Below, piece by piece: positions 6,669-14,998 of a stretch of DNA of 64,000 nucleotides (position 1 is its first letter; every line of letters begins with the position of its first letter). The position numbers and the translations under genes are program-made. The notes beneath the pieces were generated by a model. The model worked only from the letters and a program-made list of their open reading frames with translations, ran no database searches and had not been told where the DNA came from. The DNA lies in assembly GCF_006538365.1 (NCBI RefSeq), contig NZ_BJKN01000003.1, forward strand, positions 329,965-393,964, read 5' to 3'. Origin of the DNA: Moorella sp. E308F. Lineage in GTDB: Bacteria > Bacillota > DSM-521 > Neomoorellales > Neomoorellaceae.

Positions 6669-7926
6669 AGCCGCCCGTGTGATGGTAGATACTGAGAATT
6701 GCTTTAGTGTAAGGATATTTACTTTGCAGGGCATGACCGATAAGCTCAGGTTATTAAAGTATATAAATCTTCCCCGCATCAATCTTTATCGATGCGGCGA
6801 TTTATATGATTATTTTTACGGGCCTATGGTGCCGTCCATGGGTTATTTAAAAGTATTCGACCTGCTTTATTATGACCCCGGCTTTATTTTGATGTATCCC
6901 CAGGCCGGAGACCCTTTTCACATACCACCCTTTCATGACCTCCCCAAGCTCGCCAGGATTTTTAAAGAGGCCGAGGAATGGGCTAACATCCTAGACGTTG
7001 GCGATGTTGGAGCGTTGAACGATAAAGTTGTGTCGGGAGAAATCAATGAAATAATCCTGGTAAATGAAGGCCTGCATGAAAAAAAGATTGCCAATATCGC
7101 CGACATGATATACGCGGGCAAAGATAAAATAAAAATTGTGCTTATTGCCGGCCCGTCTTCTTCAGGTAAGACTACTTTTGCCAGGAGGTTGTCAATACAG
7201 CTAAGAGTTTTAGGATTAAAACCTTACCCGCTGTCTTTGGACGATTACTTTGTCGACAGGGAACATACGCCAAAAGATGAAAGCGGGAATTACGATTTTG
7301 AGTCTATCAGGGCGCTGCACCTGGAGCTCTTTAACCAGCACCTTGCGGCCCTTTTAAATGGCGAAGAAGTAGAAATACCGCGGTTTAATTTTCGCACGGG
7401 ATTGAGGGAATGGATCGGCAGGAAATATAAAATGGAAAAGGATGCCGTACTTGTGATTGAAGGCATTCACGGGCTAAATGAAATTTTGACTTCATCCGTG
7501 CCGCGCGAAAACAAATATAAAATCTATATCAGCGCCCTGACCCAGTTAAATATAGATAACCATAACCGCATACCCACTACTGACAGCAGGCTGATGAGGA
7601 GAATTGTTAGGGATTACCTGTACCGGGGCCGTGATGCCGCAACAACCATCCTTACCTGGCCGCAGGTCAGGGCAGGGGAAGAGAAAAATATTTTTCCTTA
7701 CCAGGAAGAAGCCGACATTATGTTTAATTCTGCCCTGGTATATGAAATGTGTATTTTAAAGAAATATGCTGCACCTCTCCTGAGGGAGATACCCGTGAGC
7801 AGCCCGGCCTATCTGGAGGCTAAAAGGTTATTGACTTTTTTAAGTTATTTCCTGGAAGCCGAAGAAAATGCGATACCTAACAACTCAATTATAAGGGAGT
7901 TTATCGGTGGAAGCTGTTTTGAGTAA
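6661..7926 (+). CDS. Nucleoside (uridine) kinase-like protein, N-terminally truncated
   Basis: The C-terminal kinase part of the bacterial nucleoside kinase family is complete: Walker A LIAGPSSSGKTTFARRL at about residues 160-176, SLDDYFVDREHTPKDESGNY with the catalytic Asp, FNFRTG, and LVIEGIHGLNEILT. Upstream of it is the linker RLLKYINLPRINLYRCGDLY and DYFYGPMVP known from full-length members. Those proteins are about 550 residues and start with a TGS-type domain and a threonyl-tRNA-synthetase-like second domain; here some 130-150 N-terminal residues are gone. The start shown (TTG 6661, after AAAGGGG) overlaps the Wzz stop and is uncertain; ATG 6682 is an alternative. It looks like a second gene cut by the same rearrangements. 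Confidence 0.65.
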   Translation: MNKAARVMVDTENCFSVRIFTLQGMTDKLRLLKYINLPRINLYRCGDLYDYFYGPMVPSMGYLKVFDLLYYDPGFILMYPQAGDPFHIPPFHDLPKLARIFKEAEEWANILDVGDVGALNDKVVSGEINEIILVNEGLHEKKIANIADMIYAGKDKIKIVLIAGPSSSGKTTFARRLSIQLRVLGLKPYPLSLDDYFVDREHTPKDESGNYDFESIRALHLELFNQHLAALLNGEEVEIPRFNFRTGLREWIGRKYKMEKDAVLVIEGIHGLNEILTSSVPRENKYKIYISALTQLNIDNHNRIPTTDSRLMRRIVRDYLYRGRDAATTILTWPQVRAGEEKNIFPYQEEADIMFNSALVYEMCILKKYAAPLLREIPVSSPAYLEAKRLLTFLSYFLEAEENAIPNNSIIREFIGGSCFE

Positions 7927-7966
7927 CGTAAGGGGCTTTGTGCGTAACGGTTCATTGCACGGCCGG

Positions 7967-7993
7967 TAAAGTTCACCCCCTTGGTGCCGATAT
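7967..7993 (+). promoter_or_regulatory. Sigma-28 (FliA/SigD) promoter of flgL
   Basis: TAAA at 7967-7970, a 15-base spacer and GCCGATAT at 7986-7993 match the flagellar sigma-28 consensus nearly perfectly, 33 bases before the flgL start. The sigma factor is encoded at 59846-60604 in this window. Confidence 0.9.
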
Positions 7994-8026
7994 ATTGGGA
8001 TGAGGATATTTTATGGGGTGAATTAG

Positions 8027-8905
8027 GTGCGCATCACCAACCGCATGCTCGGGCAGAACGTCATCCGCAACATCAACCGCAACCTGGAGATCATGTCCCG
8101 CACCCAGGAACAGATGGCTTCCGGTAAGAGGGTTAACCGCCCCTCCGATGATCCCATCGTCGTCGCCCGGGTACTGGCCTTTAAAACCGCTATCGCCGCC
8201 AATGAGCAGTATAAAAAGAATATGGAAGACGCCAGGGGGTGGCTTGATGCCTCGGAAAGGGCTCTGGACATGGCCACTTCGACCCTTCAGCGCGCCCGTG
8301 AGCTGGCCGTCTATGGTGCCAACGGGACCATGCCGGAAGAATCCATGAAAGCCCTGGCAGAAGAAGTAGATCAGCTCATCGGTGAGATGGTGCAGATAGC
8401 CAACACTTCCTACGGTGGTCGTTTCCTTTTCGGCGGTAGCGTGACAACGGAGGCACCCTTTGATAGCGCGGGCAGTTATAAGGGGAATACTGACGCCCTT
8501 GAGTGGGAAGTTGCCCCCCAGGTGGTGTTGACGGTAAATGAAAACGGTGCGGCAGTCTTCAAGCAAAACGGCAACGATGTCTTCCAGTTGCTGGCAGATT
8601 TACGCGATTACCTGAAGGCTAACGATAATAATGCCGTCTCCGATACCCTCGACCGCTTCGACAGGGCCATCGACCACATCCTGGACATCCGCGCCGTCCT
8701 GGGTGCCAAAAGCAACCGCCTGGAGATGGCCACTGCGCGCCTGGATGATACCCAGATCAACCTTACCAAAACCATGTCCAAGCTGGCAGATATCGACCTG
8801 GCCGAAACCGTTATGAATTATAAAAACCAGGAAAACGTCTACCTGGCTTCCCTGGCCACAGGCGCCATGGTCCTGCAGCCAAGCTTGATTGATTACCTGC
8901 GGTAA
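8027..8905 (+). CDS. flgL: Flagellar hook-filament junction protein FlgL
   Basis: A 292-residue flagellin-like protein from GTG 8027 with GGGTG upstream. The N-terminus (MRITNRMLGQNVIRNINRNL and QEQMASGKRVNRPSDDP) and the C-terminus (NRLEMATARLDDTQINLTKT, then DIDLAETVMNYKNQENVYLA) are the D0/D1 helices that polymerise. The ending QPSLIDYLR fits FlgL rather than filament flagellin. It forms the second junction ring between hook and filament and is exported by the flagellar secretion system. It is transcribed from its own sigma-28 promoter. Its usual partner flgK is not upstream; rearranged DNA is found instead. Confidence 0.93.
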   Translation: MRITNRMLGQNVIRNINRNLEIMSRTQEQMASGKRVNRPSDDPIVVARVLAFKTAIAANEQYKKNMEDARGWLDASERALDMATSTLQRARELAVYGANGTMPEESMKALAEEVDQLIGEMVQIANTSYGGRFLFGGSVTTEAPFDSAGSYKGNTDALEWEVAPQVVLTVNENGAAVFKQNGNDVFQLLADLRDYLKANDNNAVSDTLDRFDRAIDHILDIRAVLGAKSNRLEMATARLDDTQINLTKTMSKLADIDLAETVMNYKNQENVYLASLATGAMVLQPSLIDYLR

Positions 8906-8959
8906 AACCTGCCTTTAGCCCTTGCTTTTAGTCGCGTAAAACGGGAAGGAGAACCGGCG

Positions 8960-11900
8960 TTGAATTATAGACGAAGGACCGGTCTTATATTGCTGCTGGC
9001 AGCGGTAGCAATATTTTTTTCCTGCGGGAGGGCCATGGCTGCCGCAGCACCACAGATAACCGCTATTTCCCCGGCCAACGGACCTATTACTGGCGGCACC
9101 TGGATTAGCGTCAGCGGATCCGATTTTGCCGTTGGCGCTTATGTTTATTTCGGCTCCAACCCGGCTGCGGAAGTAATTTTTCGCAGCTCAAGCAAACTCG
9201 ATGTTAAGACCCCTTCCAGTCCAACCTCCGGCCCGGTAGATGTCAAGGTAGTCAATCCTGACGGCCAGGAAAATATAAAAGTGGCAGGTTTTCGCTACGA
9301 CCCGGTTATAACCGAAGTAACAACAGCGGAAGGCCGCACAGGCAGTACCGTCGGCGGCCAGGCAGTTACCGTCAAGGGCAGCGGTTTTCAAAATAACCTG
9401 GCCCTTTACATTGGTAACAACCAGGCAACGGAAGTGACTGTTTCTTCCGACGGCACAACCATCACCGCCCTGACGCCGCCGGGAACGGTGGGGAAAGTAG
9501 CAGTTAAAGTGGTCAATCCTGACGGCGGTACCGGGATTTTACCGGAAACCGACGAGAAAACCTTCGCCTACCGCTTGAGCCAGCCGGCCGTCACCAGTGT
9601 TTCTCCCGGCAGGGGCACCTGGATGGGCGGTACGGAGGTAATTATCCGGGGCCAGGAATTAAGCCCGGCAGGTGTTGTCCGTTTTGGCGGCACACCGGCT
9701 GTTGTTAAACAGGCCAACGGCATTACAGAGCTGGTGGTGGTGACGCCTCGCGGTTCGGTGGGCATCCAGGATGTCACTGTTACCAATCCCGACGGCCAGA
9801 CAAGTGCCGTTACCGGCGATACAAAATTCGAATTTATCATCACCCCGGTTGTTGACGCAATTACACCAAACTACGGCAGCCCCCTGGGGGGGACGGAAGT
9901 AACCATTACCGGCAGCAATTTCCCGCCGGCAGGGCAGGTCGGCGTTACCTTCGGAGGCATAGAGGCCACGGTAACCGAGGTGGCTGATGGATATATTAAA
10001 GTGACCACCCCCGCCGGCGCCCCGGGTGCGGTGGATGTAGTGGTATATGACACGGCGGATATAGATAAGGCTTACAGGGTATTCCAGGGTTTTACCTATG
10101 TGACGGAAACGAGCAGCCCGGTTATTACCGGCATCACTCCCAGCGCGGGCAGTAAAGACGGGGGTACGGCGGTTACCATTACCGGCAGCGACTTTCGCGC
10201 CGGCGTTGACGTCCCCCTGAAGGTTAAGTTCGGCAATATCTATGCGGAACAGGTGACGGTAAAAAGTACTACCGAACTTCTGGTTATTGCCCCTCCCAGC
10301 CCGGTAACCGGGCCCGTAGATGTTACGGTAGAGAACCCTGATGGAGGAAAGTTCACCCAGCCCGACGGGTTTACCTACCTGGCGCCGGAACGGGTGCTGC
10401 TGATAACCAGCATAACGCCGAACCAGGGTTCCATGGAAGGTAATACACCGGTTATCGTTAACGGAGCCAACTTTATCGATCCCGCCGATCCTGCCGTCGA
10501 AAGCATTGAGCTCACTATTGGCGGCAACGCGGTAAAAAGTCTGACCTGGGACCCGGAAAACAAAGCGTATCAAGCCGTTACTCCTCCAGGCTATGGTACC
10601 CAGGACGTTATTTTAATAATCAAACGCTGGCAGGACGCCAATTTAATAACAGAAAAGGCTGTTTTGCCCGGCGGCTTTACCTATAAGGTGCCGGAAAGCC
10701 ACCCGCGTATTACTAAAGTAGAACCTGCCGGGGGCCCCCTGTCGGGCGGCACCTTGATTACCATTTACGGCAGTGATTTCCGGGCGCCGCAGGCAGGGGA
10801 AACGGTCCAGGTTTATATCGGCAATCTGCCGGCCACCAATGTCCAGGTGATCGATAATACCCGGATTACCGCTGTCACACCGGCATCACCGGCAACGGGC
10901 ATCAGAAATGTTACCGTAATCAACCCGGATTTAGCCACAGCGGTTTTACTCAACGGCTTTACCTACGTCGCTAACGCCATGACGATTGTCAGCGTTACCC
11001 CCGACAGGGGGCCGGTAGACAGACCGACTTTGATTACTATTACCGGCGCCAACTTCAATCAGGATAAGGACGAGCTGGGCAATATTAACATAGTGGTAGA
11101 AATAGGTACCCAGGAAGAAGGCTTTTTACCTGCTACCAATATCAACGTCAGCCAGGACGGCTCTACCATCACGGCAGAGACGCCCATTGCCACCGCCGGC
11201 ACCAAGGACGTGGTGGTGCGCAACCGTTTTGGCAGCGCCACCCTGCCCCAATCCTTTACTTATTATGTGCCGCCCAGCACGCCGGTGATAGCAGGAATAA
11301 ATCCATCCCTGGGGCCGACCACCGGGGGCACGCCCATCACCATCTATGGCGATAGATTCCAGGCGAAGGCTACCGTTACTATCGGCGGGCAGGCGGCAAC
11401 CGGGGTAGAGGTAGTCAGTCCTATGGAAATTCGCGCTCTGGCGCCACCAGGCCTGCCCGGGAAACAAGATGTTGTTGTCACCAACCCCGACGGCGGCGTG
11501 GCCGTACTGCCCGGGGGATTTACTTACATCAGCCACCCGGTGCTGGACGGCGTCTCACCCGGCCGCGGCAGTGTCGCCGGCGGCACCATTGTCACCCTGC
11601 ACGGCGCCGATTTTTATCCCGGCATGCAGGTGTATTTCGGCAGCATCACCGAAGTAGTTTACGGTACGGTAAGCGGCGGTGTGTTCCAGCAGGTACCGGA
11701 GGCGGACGTCCAGGTTATCGACCAACAAACGGCAAAGGTCCGCCTCCCGGCATGGCCGGAGGGCGTCGATCCGCAAGACGGCTTAAAGGTAGACATAGCA
11801 GTAGTTAACAGCGATGCCAGTTTGAGCAGCGACGGCGGGAGCTTTATAGCCGGGGATATCTTCACTTACTTCCAGCCCTTAACCTCCCCCCGGGTGGACC

Positions 11901-14900
11901 AGGTTACGCCCAATTTTGGTCCTGCCCAGGGCGGCAACGAAGTCCTGCTTACAGGCAGCGGTTTCCAGCCGGATGTAAAAGTCTATTTCGGCTGGGAAGA
12001 AGCCCGGGTCCTGGAGGTGACTCCCAATCAGGTCCGGGTCATCGCCCCGGCCAACGCCCCGGGCTTATACGATGTCACGGTAGTCAATGTTTACGATACA
12101 GGTATTTTTATCAAAGAAGATGCCTACGAATACCGCCAGCCCCTGACCTCACCCAGGATTACCGGAGTTTTTCCATCCCAGGGGCCGGCCCAGGGCGGGA
12201 CCCTTTTGACCATCAGCGGGGAATATTTCTGGCCGGGAGTGCGGGTGTTTGTCGGGACTAACGAAGCCTTCCTTTATGTAAATAACGAAGGGCAGATAGT
12301 ACCAAAAGAGATGGGGACACAAATTATTAGTCCCCTGGTGGCTTCCGGCGGCAAGGCCATTTATGTCCACACCCCTGAAGGACCGAAAGCAGGGGATAAC
12401 TACCTTGTCGGGCCAGTAGACGTAACTATTGTCAATCCCGACGGGGGTAGCGCTACCCTGCGGGGCGGGTTTACCTACAAACTCCCCGATAGCCAGCCGG
12501 TCATAACCGGCGTCAGCCCGGCAGCAGGGACGACTAAGGGAGGCACCCCGGTGACCATCAGCGGCAGCGATTTCCGGGAGGGCCTGCAGGTATATTTTGG
12601 GGGTGCCGTCGCTACTGTCAAAAAGATTACCGCCGGCACCATCGAGGTGGTGACACCGGCCCATGATCCCGGCGCCGTGGACGTGACGGTGGTCAACAAG
12701 GACGGCGGCGTGGCCGTGGCTTACAGGGCTTTTGAGTACCTTGTACCGGGCAGTGAGCCGGTGATAAAAAGCGTAGAACCCCAGGCCGGCAGCGTCCTGG
12801 GCGGCACGGCGGTGACCATCAGGGGCGAGGATTTTCGTAACGGGGTCAGAGTCTTCTTTGGCGGCGTTGAAGCTGCCAGCGTTATGCGGGTTGATTACCA
12901 GACCATTACGGCCGTCACCCCGCCTTCCGCCGCCGGGACTGTGGACGTTACGGTGGTCAATCCCGATGCCGGTTCATATACCCTGCGTCAGGCCTTTACC
13001 TACCAGAGTTCGGTACCCCGGATCGATGCCGTGGTGCCGGAGCGCGGCCCGAGGGAAGGCGGCATTAGAGTAGTCATCCGCGGCGCCGATTTTATAGCGC
13101 CGGTGCAGGTCTATTTTGGCACGGTAGCGGCGGCAGATGCCGTGGTAAGCGAAGGCGGCAGCATGATTGCGGCGACCCTGCCGCCGGCGGCCCAGGGGCG
13201 GCTGGGTTCAGTAGATGTCAGGGTCGTAAACGGCGACGGCGCCGAGGTAGTGCTGCCGGAAGCCTTTACTTATGTAGTTCCAGACAGCCGGCCGGTCATT
13301 ACCGGCATTGAACCTGCCAGCGGCAGCACCCTGGGCGGCAACTGGGTCACTATTACCGGCGAGGACTTCCGCGAGGACCCGGAAGTTTTCATCGGCGGCC
13401 AGCCGGCCCTGGAGGTAAAGCTTGTTGACGGGCAGACCCTGCGGGTGAAAACGCCGCCTCACAGCGAAGGACCCAAAGATGTTACCGTAACCAATTATGA
13501 CGGCGGTACTGCTACCCTGGCGGCGGCTTATACCTACAAAGTGCCGGAAAGCCAGCCGGTGATTAAAAAGGTGGAGCCCAACCGGGGGCCTCAGATGGGC
13601 GGCACGGCCATCACCGTTACCGGCCTGGATTTCCGCGAGGGATTAAAGCTTTATATCGGCGGGGCGCCGGCCCAGGAAGTACGCCTGGTGGACTACAAAA
13701 CCATCACGGCGGTGACCCCGCCCGGGACCGAAGGACCGGCCGACGTGACGGTTGTCAATCCCGATGCAGGCACCTATACCCTGCCGAAAGGCTTTACCTA
13801 TTATCACGTGGAAGCCCCGGTTATTGACTCCATTACCCCCAGCGAAGGGCCGGCCACCGGCGGGACGGTCATTAGCATCAGCGGGAGCAAGTTCGCCCGG
13901 GGGGCCACCGTCCTCATCGGCGGTACTGCGGCCCTGGTTGTTGAATGGGTGAGCGATACCCTGATTAAAGCCACCACCCCTCCTGGAAACGCCGGGTGGC
14001 AGGAGGTGCGGGTGGTTAATTCCGACGGGGGCTGGGGTGCCCTGGAGCAGGGCTTTCGCTACCTCAAACCCAGGGGGGTGCCGGACGCGCCCTCGGGGTT
14101 CAGGGCCAGGGAGGTTGACGGCGGGAAGACCATAAAACTGACCTGGAGCGAGGTGGAATTTGCCGACTACTATGAGATCTGGGCCAGCAAGACACCAGGC
14201 GGCCCCTATGAATTTTTAACCCGCACCAGGGAGACGACCTTTTATAGCGAGGCCCTGCCGGAGGAAGCCGGCTATTTCTTCCGGGTGAGGGCGGTCAATG
14301 AGCTCGGCTATTCGGATTTTACCGAAGAAGAGTACGCCGAGGCTGAGGAAGAAGATGATGCCGACGAAGAAAATGATGGCGAACAATCGTACCCCGGAGA
14401 GGTAGACAGCGTAAAAATTATTACCGGCCGGGGCACCGTGGAAGCCACTTTAAACCGGGAGGGGCTTTTATCCCGGGACTACCGGCTGGACCTGGCTGCT
14501 GACGGGTCAAGGAACAGCCGGCTGTACATCGTCAGGGTAGCTGCCGCGGTGGCCGGGGAGGCCAGGGGCAGTTTGAGCATTAACACCGGGGAGATTAGCA
14601 TGGCTTTGCCGGGTACGGCCCTCACTGAGGTCTACCGGAGCACCCTGGCAGGCTCCGATGAACAGGATGCTTGGGTGGAAATTATCCTGGAGGACAAGGG
14701 TCAGGGAGAAGCCGAAGCCCTCCTGAAAGGATTGCCGCCGGGAGCGCGGGTTGTGTCCCGCGTCTGGAGCATCAAGCTCCAGGGGCGGGTCGGGCGCCAC
14801 CTTTATCCTCTGCTTTATTTCCCGGCGGGAACCCTTCTCTCCTTTACGTTACTGCCGGCGGCAGCCGGCAAACCCGTCATGTATTTCTGTACTCCCTATA

Positions 14901-14995
14901 ACGTCAACTGGCAGCCCGTGAGCACTTTGTATGCGCCGCGCGTTGCCCGGCTGCATTTACCGGGGAAATATGCCCTGGTTGATTTGGGGGAGTAA
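8960..14995 (+). CDS. Giant secreted protein with 18 IPT/TIG repeats and a fibronectin type III domain
   Basis: 2011 residues from TTG 8960, behind GGAAGGAGAA. An N-terminal signal peptide (RRRTGLILLLAAVAIFFSCG then RAMAAA) directs export. I count 18 IPT/TIG immunoglobulin-like repeats of about 85-110 residues from residue 30 to about 1700, each opening with a P-x-I-x-x-V-x-P-x-x-G-x-x-x-G-G-T pattern and ending DVTVVNPDGG then GFTY. A fibronectin type III domain follows (PDAPSGFRAREV to about residue 1795), then a very acidic linker (YAEAEEEDDADEEN) and a 195-residue C-terminal domain. There is no SLH or sortase anchor. The SLH gene that follows starts four bases later, so the two are probably co-expressed and may form one surface structure. 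The ligand is unknown. Confidence 0.85.
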   Translation: MNYRRRTGLILLLAAVAIFFSCGRAMAAAAPQITAISPANGPITGGTWISVSGSDFAVGAYVYFGSNPAAEVIFRSSSKLDVKTPSSPTSGPVDVKVVNPDGQENIKVAGFRYDPVITEVTTAEGRTGSTVGGQAVTVKGSGFQNNLALYIGNNQATEVTVSSDGTTITALTPPGTVGKVAVKVVNPDGGTGILPETDEKTFAYRLSQPAVTSVSPGRGTWMGGTEVIIRGQELSPAGVVRFGGTPAVVKQANGITELVVVTPRGSVGIQDVTVTNPDGQTSAVTGDTKFEFIITPVVDAITPNYGSPLGGTEVTITGSNFPPAGQVGVTFGGIEATVTEVADGYIKVTTPAGAPGAVDVVVYDTADIDKAYRVFQGFTYVTETSSPVITGITPSAGSKDGGTAVTITGSDFRAGVDVPLKVKFGNIYAEQVTVKSTTELLVIAPPSPVTGPVDVTVENPDGGKFTQPDGFTYLAPERVLLITSITPNQGSMEGNTPVIVNGANFIDPADPAVESIELTIGGNAVKSLTWDPENKAYQAVTPPGYGTQDVILIIKRWQDANLITEKAVLPGGFTYKVPESHPRITKVEPAGGPLSGGTLITIYGSDFRAPQAGETVQVYIGNLPATNVQVIDNTRITAVTPASPATGIRNVTVINPDLATAVLLNGFTYVANAMTIVSVTPDRGPVDRPTLITITGANFNQDKDELGNINIVVEIGTQEEGFLPATNINVSQDGSTITAETPIATAGTKDVVVRNRFGSATLPQSFTYYVPPSTPVIAGINPSLGPTTGGTPITIYGDRFQAKATVTIGGQAATGVEVVSPMEIRALAPPGLPGKQDVVVTNPDGGVAVLPGGFTYISHPVLDGVSPGRGSVAGGTIVTLHGADFYPGMQVYFGSITEVVYGTVSGGVFQQVPEADVQVIDQQTAKVRLPAWPEGVDPQDGLKVDIAVVNSDASLSSDGGSFIAGDIFTYFQPLTSPRVDQVTPNFGPAQGGNEVLLTGSGFQPDVKVYFGWEEARVLEVTPNQVRVIAPANAPGLYDVTVVNVYDTGIFIKEDAYEYRQPLTSPRITGVFPSQGPAQGGTLLTISGEYFWPGVRVFVGTNEAFLYVNNEGQIVPKEMGTQIISPLVASGGKAIYVHTPEGPKAGDNYLVGPVDVTIVNPDGGSATLRGGFTYKLPDSQPVITGVSPAAGTTKGGTPVTISGSDFREGLQVYFGGAVATVKKITAGTIEVVTPAHDPGAVDVTVVNKDGGVAVAYRAFEYLVPGSEPVIKSVEPQAGSVLGGTAVTIRGEDFRNGVRVFFGGVEAASVMRVDYQTITAVTPPSAAGTVDVTVVNPDAGSYTLRQAFTYQSSVPRIDAVVPERGPREGGIRVVIRGADFIAPVQVYFGTVAAADAVVSEGGSMIAATLPPAAQGRLGSVDVRVVNGDGAEVVLPEAFTYVVPDSRPVITGIEPASGSTLGGNWVTITGEDFREDPEVFIGGQPALEVKLVDGQTLRVKTPPHSEGPKDVTVTNYDGGTATLAAAYTYKVPESQPVIKKVEPNRGPQMGGTAITVTGLDFREGLKLYIGGAPAQEVRLVDYKTITAVTPPGTEGPADVTVVNPDAGTYTLPKGFTYYHVEAPVIDSITPSEGPATGGTVISISGSKFARGATVLIGGTAALVVEWVSDTLIKATTPPGNAGWQEVRVVNSDGGWGALEQGFRYLKPRGVPDAPSGFRAREVDGGKTIKLTWSEVEFADYYEIWASKTPGGPYEFLTRTRETTFYSEALPEEAGYFFRVRAVNELGYSDFTEEEYAEAEEEDDADEENDGEQSYPGEVDSVKIITGRGTVEATLNREGLLSRDYRLDLAADGSRNSRLYIVRVAAAVAGEARGSLSINTGEISMALPGTALTEVYRSTLAGSDEQDAWVEIILEDKGQGEAEALLKGLPPGARVVSRVWSIKLQGRVGRHLYPLLYFPAGTLLSFTLLPAAAGKPVMYFCTPYNVNWQPVSTLYAPRVARLHLPGKYALVDLGE

Positions 14996-14998
14996 ACG

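Noticed and set aside
9659-10573. Minus-strand frame of about 300 codons inside the IPT gene
   Set aside because: It is the antisense of repeated IPT sequence, with no plausible start signal or domain.
8960-14995. Repeats in the IPT gene considered as a tandem DNA repeat or CRISPR
   Set aside because: The similarity is at the protein level with 85-110-codon spacing and diverged DNA; there are no short identical repeats with unique spacers.
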